DNA of 64,000 nucleotides from Branchinecta lynchi (Eukaryota > Arthropoda > Branchiopoda > Anostraca > Branchinectidae). Position numbers and translations under genes: made by a program. The DNA lies in the NCBI GenBank assembly GCA_023053575.1, contig JAKZAP010000017.1:1681501-1745500 (forward strand). Direction: 5' to 3'. Positions 55,858 through 64,000 of the stretch are shown piece by piece. Position 1 is the first letter of the stretch. Every line of letters starts with the position of its first letter. The notes beneath the pieces are model-generated. The model saw only the letters and a program-made list of their open reading frames with translations. It did not search any database and had not been told where the DNA came from.

Positions 55858-56155
55858 AGAGAAAATGTTTTCGAAAATACCATTGCTTTCCACCTGAAAC
55901 TAGCGATTCTCTTGTTAGCGCTTGTCGATTATATCCAGCCTTCCTGCTCTCCGACGCGACGACTGGGCGCAAAAGATTTGAAAACTGAACGTGCCTTGGT
56001 TAAAAAGTTGGAAAACGAAGCAAATAAAAGAAGTAATAAACAGAAGATTATCATCACATCCTTAAATGTGAAAGAGTTGTCAGCGGAAAATGAAGATTCC
56101 GGCAAACTTTTCGTTGGGCGATGGGAAAACTCGGCAAGGCCGAAAAAGCGCTAAA
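55858..56155 (+). other. Open frame with a signal-like hydrophobic start and charged tail
   Basis: Open from 55855 to the stop after 56151, about 99 codons. Early residues AFHLKLAILLLALVDYIQPS look like a signal peptide core ending before a cysteine. The rest is rich in K, E and N (LVKKLENEANKRSNKQK). There is no in-frame ATG before the hydrophobic part and no good acceptor. It could be an exon with a missed border or a retrotransposon remnant, since a 3' UTR-like stretch follows. Not recognised. It lies inside the intron between the 50413 and 57044 exons and on the same strand. Confidence 0.25.
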
Positions 56156-56530
56156 AATCGGCAGTTACGAAACGAAACAATGGAGAAAGGTGGGGATTTA
56201 GAACTTTATAATTCCATATGGGAGCCATGTTTATTATAAAAGACAGAATAAGCAAGAGGGGTCCTTTAAGCAAAAAGCAATAAATTGACTCTTATAATGA
56301 ATATATCCTTGTGCTTTGTTCTCCTTGGCCAGCCCTTGGCTCCGCCTGTCTGCCAATTTGGCAGAAGTTGTATGAGCCTGGATAGGTATTTTTACTTTTG
56401 TCTATGTGATATTTGCACTTTTCGCCGCGTTTGTTCTTTTTTGTCCTCTTCTTTTTTCCCTGTTTTCTTTGTTTTTATTTGTGATATGGTAATTTTTTAC
56501 TGGAATAAAATTAATTGATTGATTTCTATA
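56156..56530 (+). mobile_element. Retrotransposon-like 3' UTR with a TTGA tail
   Basis: T-rich 3' UTR-like sequence ending TGGAATAAAATTAATTGATT, then GATT, a short (TTGA)n tail as at 59200 (reverse). No reverse-transcriptase residues are attached. Confidence 0.35.
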
Positions 56531-56599
56531 CCTGCACACGAAAAAAAAGAAAAACCATAACTACCATCGAAAAAAAACAACAAAAACAAGAAGAAAACA

Positions 56600-56880
56600 A
56601 ACAGCAACTACGGTTTGGCCAGGGCTGTCCGGTAGATGATTTTCCACGATGGCAAGTCCTGGAAAACATGACTAGCAATAAAAGCAAAAAGGTCATGGTC
56701 CGACTCCATCACTCTTAGGTAAAGTGACGCTTTTGCCTTCCTGAAAATGTCATGGAACGTCAGACAATTTTGAGGGATCATTTCAGCACTAACACCACAC
56801 ATTGTAGGCAGTCTAAACGTACGGCGAAAAACCTTGTTGTAAGTAATCTTCAGCCGATCCAACACTCTTATCAGGACAGT
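56600..56880 (-). mobile_element. Non-LTR retrotransposon C-terminal fragment (FRLP type)
   Basis: The minus-strand frame reads LKITYNKVFRRTFRLPTMCG, then VSAEMIPQNCLTFHDIFRKA and KASLYLRVMESDHDLFAFI. The YN..FR..F.LP..C..S......N...F....RK....... pattern is common in the C-terminal region of several non-LTR families. Both ends are broken. Antisense to the exon set. Confidence 0.6.
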
Positions 56881-57043
56881 GGGAAATATTTTCAAGACCA
56901 AACATTTAGAGTAATTTTTGCATGGTAGCATGGACAAAGTGTTGGAAACTCCTCCAAATTTTACGTCGCATTTCCAGAGTCAATTACCGGCCAATAGCTC
57001 TTCGCCGGATCTACAGTCAAAATGTTAGCCTACCTCTTTTCAG

Positions 57044-57295
57044 GCAAAGTCCAACGGATTCCGGTAGTCTTCCGTGCCCTACGGACTACAGAAAGTCTTC
57101 CACAAAACGTGCTTCAGTTAAAGATTCTAGTCCTTCGCGGTGGCAACAATGGACACGAAGTGTTTGAGAAAGTTGAAACCCTGCCGTTACAGTTGGTGGC
57201 GAAGGTTTCGAAGAGCCTGCAAACTTCAAAAGGGGTTGTAGAATTCGCCGTGGTCAAGCTAGATGGCGGAACTGAGCAAAAGGAAGTGAGTCAAG
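57044..57295 (+). CDS. Internal exon 2 of the three-exon set
   Basis: Acceptor CTACCTCTTTTCAG (AG at 57042-57043) and a consensus donor TCAAG|GTAAGAAG bound 252 bp, 84 codons, phase 1 at both ends. The frame reads VQRIPVVFRALRTTESLPQN, then LKILVLRGGNNGHEVFEKVE, LPLQLVAKVSKSLQTSKGVV and EFAVVKLDGGTEQKE. Codon choice is even and G+C is higher than in the flanks. No cysteine. Beta-strand-like alternation suggests an immunoglobulin-like or other beta-sandwich fold, which is inference. It joins the previous exon through GGC and the next through GGA. The strongest exon in the window by splice sites. Confidence 0.75.
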
Positions 57296-57447
57296 GTAAG
57301 AAGTTCACGACAAGAAGAGAGGGTGGGAGGGAAGAGGGACCGAAACCCCTCCACCACCGCCCCTCCCAACAATCATCTTCTGTTTGACATTAAAGACTTT
57401 CATCAAAACGTTTTTACTCGGATGGATAATTGTCGATGGATCTGTCT

Positions 57448-58197
57448 CGGAAGGACCTGTCTCACCTATGATACTAAAGCAAGCTACTTCCATCATCACT
57501 CCATACATTTCTAAACCCGGATACCCCAATTTCGTACAGTACATTCCAACCCCTCTAACAAAACCACGCTGATTTTCTCACTTGCCGTGTTTTGCTACCT
57601 TCGATGTGTATCACGCTGTCAACAGTTGTCTGCCAGAAACTTTACCATCAGAAAAGCTTCGCTACACGGTCAGAAGTTTTATAACCGATTGCGCATAACA
57701 CTTTCAAGAATAAGACCTTTTAACTTAGAAATAAAGTGTTATGACCAATTAAGTTTATACTATTTCGCGCCTAGATCTCCAACAACACCTTCAATAGGTA
57801 AAAATACTACACTGTCAGAAGTGACATAACGAGAACAGAAGGATGCGCGGTTTCAACAGATAACACTTTGGGATGTTATCTGTTATGTTTCTGTCGTTCC
57901 CGTTAGTATTTCTAGCAATTGAAGGTGTTGTTGGAGATCTCGGCACGAAATAGTGTAAACTTATTTGGTCATTACACTTTATTTCTAAGTGAAAAGGTGT
58001 TATTCTTGAAAGTGTTATACGCTATCTGTTACGAAACTTCTGACAGTGTACAAGTCAACGGGTCTCAGAAAAGGCTTAAAACAGCAAAAACCGTGGCTAT
58101 TTGTTGAAAACACAGCCTAGTTTTAAAGTATTTAAATATATCAAAATACTGTAAGTTGAAGAGTAAATACTGCGAGGGGTCCTTTAAGTGCTACTAT
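57448..58197 (-). mobile_element. Family B TIR element, copy 3, carrying a foldback insertion
   Basis: Reverse of copies 1 and 2. The left part (57448-57660) matches the right half of copy 2: GGACCTGTCTCACCTATGAT, CTAACAAAACCACGCTG, ATGTGTATCACGCTG. The right part (58047-58197) matches the left half of copies 1 and 2: CTAGTTTTAAAGTATTT, CAACTTACAG in reverse, ending GGTCCTTTAAG. About 365 bp remain without the insert. It lies in the intron after the 57044 exon. Confidence 0.75.
57669..58044. mobile_element. Foldback element inside family B copy 3
   Basis: Arms 57669-57807 and 57906-58044, each 139 bp, are inverted copies with roughly 90% identity by eye: for example ATAACACTTTCAAGAATAA and its reverse TTATTCTTGAAAGTGTTAT-type, and GAGATCTCCAACAACACCTT-type sequences in both. 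The 98-bp loop holds a perfect stem CAGATAACA / TGTTATCTG (57857-57882). Non-coding. Confidence 0.85.
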
Positions 58198-58330
58198 GAA
58201 GACAAGAAGTGTCAAAAGTAGCCCTTTCTGGATACCCGTGAAAGCCCTGCGGGAAAGTGGTTCCTCACTCCTTCCCGTAATGAAGTTGGCTTGGGGACAG
58301 AATGGACAAGTCTGTGCTTCTTTTAGTACA

Positions 58331-59100
58331 TTAAAGTTTAACCGAAAAGGGCTAGGATACGACAATCTAGTTACCCATCACTTGTTAACTTAAATAATCT
58401 TGAAAACCCGATGAAAAAGCGTTAGTTTGTTTTTCTGATATTTCCAAATAACCGATTATCCCATTGTGCTTGCTGCTCTTCCCGTTTTTGTGATAGCTCT
58501 ATGGTGCCTGGAACATTTGGCAACAACACCAGCAGCATAGGAATAAATAAATTGTGTATTTGCCATATCTGACCTCGACCAAAATATGAGCTTGAAAAAT
58601 CACATTTGGTCGACAGTTTAAATTTTCGTAGGCGAATTGTGGACGGATTCACCATGGGAAAGCGTCCACATTCCCAACGTCCCTACTGAAGACTACTGTG
58701 GACAGAATGAAAATCCCCAATGAGCGTGTTCCATCCTACTTACCGTAGTTACTACGCATGACGTCACGAATTCTGGCTTTTTGCCGTCAAGGCTGGAACG
58801 ATTTTTCTATTTTCCAGCAGGATCTCACGCCAGGGGCGAATCCGACCAATCACGTTCCAGAGATGCGTAGTTACTACGCTTACCACGCTCCCGAGCATGG
58901 TAAGCAAATAGTAACTATTAGTTACTATTCTGACAAGGTTGGAACGGTCAGCGTAGTAACTTTTCGTGAGGATGGAACGGAAATAGTAACTAATAGTAAC
59001 TATTGTTACAAGGGTGGAACACGCTCAATGTGTGTTGTAATAATTCAATGTATTTGAATCTAAGATGTAAAAATAAGTTGCCTGTTTAGTTAAACTTTAA
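58331..59100 (-). mobile_element. Family J TIR element, copy 5, carrying a family I insertion
   Basis: Starts TTAAAGTTTAACCGAAAAGG, ends GTTTAGTTAAACTTTAA. Without 58722-59029 it matches copy 4 (reverse) closely around the insertion: GTGGACAGAATGAAAATCCC before and TTGTAATAATTCAATGTATT after. A central part (58540-58630) differs from copy 4. Confidence 0.8.
58722..59026 (-). mobile_element. Family I TIR element, copy 3 (305 bp)
   Basis: Same length as copy 1, opposite orientation. Ends GAGCGTGTTCCATCCT and AAGGGTGGAACACGCTC. AAT flanks both sides (58719-58721, 59027-59029), present once in the empty J copy at 49.8 kb. Interior motifs GACGTCACGAATTCTGG and GTTGGAACGGTCAGCGTAGT are conserved. 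Confidence 0.9.
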
Positions 59101-59159
59101 GGGCCGTACACAAACCCAGGCTTTTTCTTAATCCAATCTGACGCTTTTACTTAAGACCA

Positions 59160-60000
59160 GCGTACCCTGGTTTTAGCGGTAAATAAAAGACAAGACACAT
59201 TTTCAATCAATCAGTCAATTAATCCAGTTTATTCCCCGAATAGCTTAAATCTAGAAGAGGAGTAAAATGTTTACGAAATACATAAGTTGCGTTTTTGCTG
59301 ATACCATGGTATCTGTTACCACGGTAACTGGATCCGCAATTAGTCGTTTTTGCAGTTATCGTGGTATCTGATACACGGTGCTCTGCAAAAATGACAATTG
59401 CCGAAATTGCACTTTTCGAAGTCATCAAAAGAAAAACAGATATCCAGTTGCATCACTAAGTGCTAAACTTCTTTCTTACTAATCTGACAAAATTTGATGA
59501 AAGTGAGATGGCTTTTCAGATACCACGACCAGTTATTACGGTCGGACCGTAGTATCTGAATATCTAATACCACGATAACTAGCCAGATACCACGATAACT
59601 GCAAAAACACCTTTTACCGTGGTATCAGGTACCACGATAACTGCAAAAACGACTTTAGACCGTGGTAACAGATACCATGGTATCAGCAAAAACGCAACTA
59701 TAGACACGAAACAAATTAACTAATACACTTATAAGATATGACCAGAAATAAATGACGGGGTGAAACTATCTGAAAACTGCGCTGAAGAATTAACAGGGTG
59801 TGGAGAAAATTCATTGACAGTTTTCCTCTCGGACCAACGTATGGAAGAGGGGAGGCGAGGTAGGAATAGATAGGAGATTGGCCATCTGGGGACAACACAT
59901 TGTCTTTGCTCATACATTTTTTGAAAGAGTCATTTAATTTAACAGCTGAGTCAAGCTTAAAGCTACAAAGACACACTAAATCACGATTATTTGACTTTTG
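59160..60000 (-). mobile_element. Possible retrotransposon 3' region with a TTGA tail, split by family H
   Basis: On the minus strand, GGAATAAACTGGATTAATTG, then ACTGATTGATTGAAAATG near 59196-59240 looks like a 3' end with a short TTGA tail. The region to 60000 is continuous apart from the H element. No reverse-transcriptase motif is readable, so this is weak. Confidence 0.3.
59285..59699. mobile_element. Family H TIR element, intact copy (415 bp)
   Basis: The ends are a 41-bp inverted repeat: AGTTGCGTTTTTGCTGATAC then CATGGTATCTGTTACCACGG on the left, and the exact reverse on the right. ATA flanks both sides (59282-59284, 59700-59702). The interior repeats ACCACGATAACTGCAAAAAC two to three times, so parts of the TIR have spread inward. 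Non-coding. Confidence 0.85.
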
Positions 60001-60059
60001 CAACGTTTCGGGGCGTTTCAGAACTGTCCTTCAGCCTTAGAACCCAACAAACCGCATGC

Positions 60060-60210
60060 CATCTCTCGCACTTCTTAGCTGACGCAGATTCGTTTGATCG
60101 GGCCGTGGCAAAGAAGCATGAGCATTATGAACAGCGACTACAGAAAATGAAAATCCCGACACTTGGGGACATGCTACTACTCTATAAACTTCTCAACTCT
60201 AAAAGCTGCG
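60060..60210 (+). mobile_element. Reverse-transcriptase protein remnant
   Basis: The frame reads VAKKHEHYEQRLQKMKIPTL, then GDMLLLYKLLNSKS, close in pattern to PYPERLKALNIPTMTYRRNR / GDMIAVYKNL in the CR1-like fragment at 29.9 kb, with a small deletion between TL and GDM. Short and decayed. Confidence 0.5.
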
Positions 60211-60639
60211 TTCGTTTTTGTCATTCGGTTCTCCGTTCCAACCGTCATTTTACTATAAGCGTTTCCATTATAACGTCGTTCGTGACGGCGTTGCACTGCC
60301 GGGAATAAGGAGCTTTGTTCGGTTGAACCGCCGTTTCATTCGTCGTTCTTGAAACGACGCGGAGGCGGAAAGTCAGTTTCAACATCTCGGTTAAGTAATT
60401 AGGCGCGAATTTTCAAAATTCTAGACAAAACAAATTAAATTTGAAAACTATAATAAAATTCAGTTCTGTACTTTATTATAGCTTCTGCTGTAAATATCAA
60501 GTTAATTACACTATTAACGTTTTCGTATCAACTTCGTTCTTGAAACGGCGTTTGTAGAACGTGCCAAAGAAAACACTAACATGACAAAATTTAAACGACG
60601 TTTCTGGTACCGACAACGATGCACGACGAAAACGAACGC

Positions 60640-60810
60640 GGCGAGTGTCTTCCCTCCCTCTTCACCCAACCACTCATGGACTAGGGTCCACTCCTGGAAA
60701 CTATCCAGAAGGTCCTGCACCTCTCGTGTTCGCCAGCACTCCATTTACTCTGCCTTTTCAAAATGGCGGGTCATAAATAAATTACTTACTTACTTACTTA
60801 CTTCTTCAGC
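60640..60810 (+). mobile_element. Retrotransposon 3' end with a TTAC tail
   Basis: CAAAATGGCGGGTCATAAAT, then AAAT and (TTAC)n of about five units ending near 60803. The GGGTCATAAATAAA box recurs at several other 3' ends here. The preceding frame (QHSIYSAFSKW) may be residual coding. Confidence 0.55.
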
Positions 60811-61395
60811 AACCGAGCTGTTCCTCTATGGAACAGCGTCAGCTTGTCTGAACCAATTGTCACCAGTGAAACACCCGAAAGTGAAACACCCGAAAGCCCT
60901 TTTCATAAAATCGTTTTTCCCCGCATTGCGAAATTAGGTGTTTTAACGTGTTTATTGGTTCCCTTTACTTTATCGAATTTGCCCTTCGTAAATTCGGTAA
61001 TTCACCGGACTTTTCTCAAGCCCGTATCTGTAAAAGCGGCGCGACGAGGACTGGCGTGGGCGGCCTTGGAAAGAGGACTGGTGCGCCCCGAGCCTCGTTT
61101 TGTTGCAATAGCGCTGCCGCATCGATGCTGCAGCACTTCTTTGCTTTTGCACAATATGCGTTTTTGGATTCACTTTCTTCTTGGTTGAAGCGGCAGCGCT
61201 GCAGCAACTTGCAGAGAAGCACGGACTTGGTCGGTGAGCAAGTCCGTGATTCTCGAGAAGCGCTGCCGTCTTCCTCGGAAGCGGTGCAGTGCAAAAATGG
61301 ATGTAGAAAGAATCAGTCCGGAAACGGCCGAGAAGTGGACCTGCAGCATGCAACAAAACGAGCTTCCCGAAACAGCAACCAGAAAATATATATAT
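60811..61395. other. G+C-rich segment open on both strands, with small palindromes
   Basis: From about 60990 to 61390 the base composition is clearly richer in G+C than the surroundings. It is open in plus (198 codons, 60948-61544) and minus (128 codons, 60970-61356) frames. It contains CGGACTTG / CAAGTCCG (about 61225-61250) and three GCAGCGCTGC-like palindromes. Neither frame has recognisable motifs; the double openness follows from low stop-codon frequency. It could be a SINE-like or foldback element. An AT microsatellite ends it (61386-61407). Confidence 0.35.
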
Positions 61396-61399
61396 ATAA

Positions 61400-61690
61400 A
61401 TATATATTACGCCTCCTCCCTTGGACGAGAAACTCGAAAACTTCCAGTTGTTATCAAATTAGTGATCCACTAACAGCAGTGCAGAAACAAATAGAAACGT
61501 ATAGCCAAAATATTGATCACGACTGGAAAACACTCTCGGTTTAGTTGTATGGTAAAAATTTATATTGTGTAGTTCGTTAGTTCTCTTTCATGTTTTACTT
61601 TCTTTTTCTCTTTTTCCTTATTATTTAATCCGTCTTCGTGCCTTGTCTTTGTTTTGACGGGTCATAAAGAAAATCACCATCATCATCCGC
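61400..61690 (+). mobile_element. Retrotransposon C-terminal fragment (DPLTAV type) and 3' tail
   Basis: The frame reads YKYILRLLPWTRNSKTSSCY, then QISDPLTAVQKQIETYSQNI and a stop near 61542, matching the fragments at 12.2, 40.0 and 52.3 kb in parts. The 3' UTR ends TTTTGACGGGTCATAAAGAA, then AATCACCATCATCATC, a (CAT)n tail. It lies just upstream of the 61765 exon. Confidence 0.55.
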
Positions 61691-61764
61691 AAGCTACTCA
61701 TCGGGATACAACATCCTCATTGCTTGCAAGTGCAATTTAATATTGTTATTTGCTTTTTTTTCAG

Positions 61765-62009
61765 GAATTCCAACCAATAAAGATTTCTCAATCGAGTTCT
61801 TCAACGGCTCTTCCGCCCTGACAACGTGCTCTCCGGACGGCATCACAGTCACAGCTTCCAGCTTTAGCATCATCCCTTTTCTTCTGACCGTTATGGTAAA
61901 CCAGACCGACGGAGAGATCTTTGTCGAATTCGCCGATGTATACTTGGAGACTGTCAAAAATGCAGCGCATGGACTTCATGGGATTAGGAATAAAATCAGC
62001 GAATCTAAG
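61765..62009 (+). CDS. Internal exon 3 of the three-exon set
   Basis: An excellent acceptor (TTTGCTTTTTTTTCAG, AG at 61763-61764) and a fair donor, TCTAAG|GTATTT, bound 245 bp. Entry is phase 1 and exit phase 0. The frame reads IPTNKDFSIEFFNGSSALTT, then CSPDGITVTASSFSIIPFLL, TVMVNQTDGEIFVEFADVYL and ETVKNAAHGLHGIRNKISES. NGSS and NQTD are N-glycosylation sequons, which fits an extracellular protein; there is one cysteine. The minus strand is also open, but the splice sites and phase agreement with the two upstream exons favour this strand. Not recognised. The terminal exon must lie beyond or be unidentified in the last 2 kb. Confidence 0.7.
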
Positions 62010-62819
62010 GTATTTTTTCACAGAATTTAATAGTGCTTATTCAGCCGAAAATCCCTCCAGATAAAAGAGATGTATATCGTCATGGAAGGTGAGCCGTTGC
62101 TCTTCAGTCAAACGAAACTAAACTTTCTGTTCGAAGTTTGAACCCAAGTTTGGCTTCGGGGAATCTCAAGGTACACTTACCGCCGAGATGGGCGAAACCG
62201 AATCCGTATTCGGTAATCAGGTGTTGGAAAAACCTCTCTGGCACGCCAATTCCTCCAGTGCAAGTTAAATAACGTTTATTGTAACAACGAGTATTTACAG
62301 ATGTACAATGTCAGCAATAATTGTAGTCAGGAAAGTCAGGAACCCTATAAATAATAATCAATCTTTTACTTTATGATTTCACTTTAAGAATGAATACTTT
62401 AATTCATAATTAATAAATTATATCTTAATTATATACTAATATAATAATCCGAAACAGGTTTACCTTAAAATTACAGCAAATCCATTTTAATTGTTACAAG
62501 CCATTAACCTGGTTGAAAGCTGTCTGCCAACTGAACTGGTAGCACTTCTATGAAGATACTTTACTTTACTCAACACTGCTAGATGGCGTTATAAACGGGA
62601 AAAACGCGGAGTATTCAAATAGGGTGAAAACAGAATCGTACGATTCCCAACATCAGGGCTTCGACTTTTGGCCGGATTCGAATCTTCTGCCTCTCCGGCT
62701 GGATTCCGATTCTGACTCGGATTCCAAACCCTGAATTCTACGAATCCGCTCCAGTTTCTAATCTTTTCCCAATTTTTACACACATACCTGGTTAAAATCC
62801 GTACTATAACAAGCACTTG
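62010..62819. other. Intron or downstream DNA, no feature assigned
   Basis: About 800 bp, very A+T-rich around 62380-62480. No shared repeat except a possible retrotransposon 3' UTR merging with the element at 62820. Confidence 0.45.
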
Positions 62820-63540
62820 CTTGTACTTGTGTCAGGAGGCAAGCTCAGCTCTCCCTGGCGACAGCAGATGACGCATCAAGGAATGCCATGAACCTCGGTC
62901 TTCTGTGAATGGCATCGAGATTTGAAGCCAGTAGGGATCCCATCTCCCCCCATGCCAGCGGAAGCCTCCGATGGGCTCGAGGTCTTCCTTGAGGGTGTTC
63001 AGCCAGGTTTTACACTGACCTCCCGGAGTTCCTTCCAACCGGGCATCGGGGTGGCGAGCAGAGCTTTCTTCGCCCGGGTGGAATCTTCTCTTCTGCTCAC
63101 ATGCCCGAACCAGGACAATCGGTGTTTCTTCGCTAAAGAGGCTGCATCGTATTTTGGGGAGGACCGTCTCCTTATTTCGTTGTTACTGAGACGGTCTTGG
63201 AGTGTCACTCCCAAGATTTTTCAGAGGCATCCGTGGTCGAACTCATTAAGGGATTGGGCCTCGGCAGCTGTTATTGGCGATGTTTCCGACCCATAAAGAA
63301 GAGTGGATCTGACCATGGCATCGTAAACTCTAACCTTTGGGTTTCGACTGATGCTTCTACGATTCCACATACCCTTTTTTAGCTGAGCGAAAACGCCGTT
63401 AGCGGCTGATATTCGGGCCAGGATTCCACGCTGCTGCTTCGTGTCACATTGATGAGTGAGCCAAGGTATTTTAATTTGTCAACCTTCTCAATGGTACACT
63501 GGGTCAGCTTGATGCCAAAATCCGACGGTTTGTTGGAAAT
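62820..63540 (-). mobile_element. Non-LTR retrotransposon 3' coding end
   Basis: The minus-strand product reads KVDKLKYLGSLI near 63470, ISAANGVFAQLKKGMWNRRS, KVRVYDAMVRSTLLYGSETS, then an in-frame stop (63223-63221) and KILGVTLQDRLSNNEIRRRS, KKHRLSWFGHVSRREDSTRA. After a frameshift near 63010-63040 it ends GQCKTWLNTLKEDLE and EDRGSWHSLMRHLLSPGRAE. KYLGS, LLYGSETW-like, RLRWFGHV-like and W....L motifs are characteristic of the region after the catalytic domain in non-LTR reverse-transcriptase proteins. 5'-truncated near 63540. Inactive. Confidence 0.85.
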
Positions 63541-64000
63541 GTACTTTAAAGTTCAATGGGCACATCAAACTACCCCATTCCCCATTCCACAACCTAGGAA
63601 CAATGCTTACCCCGTAGATCAGCAGCTTTTTCAACAGTTACCTCTATGTAATATTTCAAAGCCTAATTTTTTGGGCCAGTACATGCTCAGTTTACTAGCT
63701 TGGACAAAGATAAAAGTGATGTTTCTTATAATACTTAGTAGATCTTTATTTTATACATAAATCAGCTTGTATAATTCAGATTTGAATAGGTTATTTGTTT
63801 TTGAATGATTTTTGTAGCTATGTTATTTTTTATAAGCTTATTGCATATTCTGGTACATTTTATAAAGCAAGTTAATCAAGCTTCACAACACTATTCCGCA
63901 AAGAAAAACTTTTAATAGGCACTTTAAGCCATGGACATTGAGAAACCCCTTGATAAACTTTTTATGATATTTGGCCTTCTCACTGCATGCCACCAAAGAT
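63541..64000. other. No recognised feature (right edge)
   Basis: A+T-rich and apparently unique. A 103-codon frame that starts in the retrotransposon (63449) runs into this part and is not supported as a gene. Confidence 0.45.

Noticed and set aside
56254..56268. Solo family B terminus (GGGTCCTTTAAG)
   Set aside because: Only about 14 bases match and nothing upstream continues the similarity; could be chance.

Overview
The window reads as nuclear DNA from a multicellular animal, most likely an invertebrate. It is A+T-rich by eye and gene-poor. It carries many fragments of non-LTR retrotransposons and short terminal-inverted-repeat (TIR) elements, and the few credible coding pieces are short exons with GT/AG borders separated by kilobases of repeats. 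I cannot place the species. There is no operon, rRNA, CRISPR array or bacterial-style gene. Almost every long reading frame lies inside a repeat and is incidental.

Coding content. Three plus-strand exons (50413-50568, 57044-57295, 61765-62009) have good splice borders, and their phases (1-1, 1-1, 1-0) join in frame across 11.6 kb. They look like part of a secreted or extracellular beta-rich protein that I do not recognise. A minus-strand first coding exon (12724-12982) starts with a strong Kozak ATG and ends at a phase-1 donor. Weaker exon candidates lie at 13690-13904 (-), 34230-34385 (-) and 40650-40831 (+).

Repeat content. I define families by letter. Family A has a GGGATCCC palindrome near both ends and a core of 137-bp units, with 13 main copies plus a few end fragments. 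Family C has TATGGCACTTG near both ends, a right-end hairpin and a core of about 125-560-bp units, with 5 copies. Family B is a TIR element of about 370 bp. D is a 270-bp dispersed repeat. E carries a 16-bp minisatellite. F has CCGTATCCAG TIRs. G has ends reading GGATACGTCAGCTACGAT. H has 41-bp TIRs. I is a 305-bp TIR element with 3-bp target duplications. J has TTAAAGTTTAAC ends. K and the 57.7-kb foldback are near-palindromes. M, N, O and P are further inverted or dispersed repeats. At least a dozen non-LTR retrotransposon fragments are present, nearly all 5'-truncated and reduced to the C-terminal end, and several keep a distinct simple-repeat tail.

Layout. 0-6.6 kb: B, F, P, G, A and O elements. 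6.75-10.35 kb: a large C copy with a nested retrotransposon. 10.4-15.2 kb: A copies flanking the minus-strand exon region. 15.8-18.3 kb: D repeat and a 352-bp tandem duplication. 18.6-28.5 kb: C, A, N, D and J elements. 28.9-33.2 kb: three adjacent A copies, one split by a retrotransposon. 33-41 kb: sparse unique-looking DNA with G, N, I and M elements. 41-49.3 kb: two 16-bp minisatellite loci in opposite orientation with A and C copies between. 49.7-62 kb: the three-exon gene with introns full of elements. 62.8-63.5 kb: a retrotransposon 3' end.

The most informative part is the nesting. Several elements sit inside another repeat whose uninterrupted copy is elsewhere in the window: A in B, a foldback in B, a retrotransposon in A, a retrotransposon in C, I in J, and I in a retrotransposon reading frame. 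These pairs give insertion boundaries and target duplications from sequence alone. Families A and C share an unusual architecture that I cannot assign to a standard transposon class.
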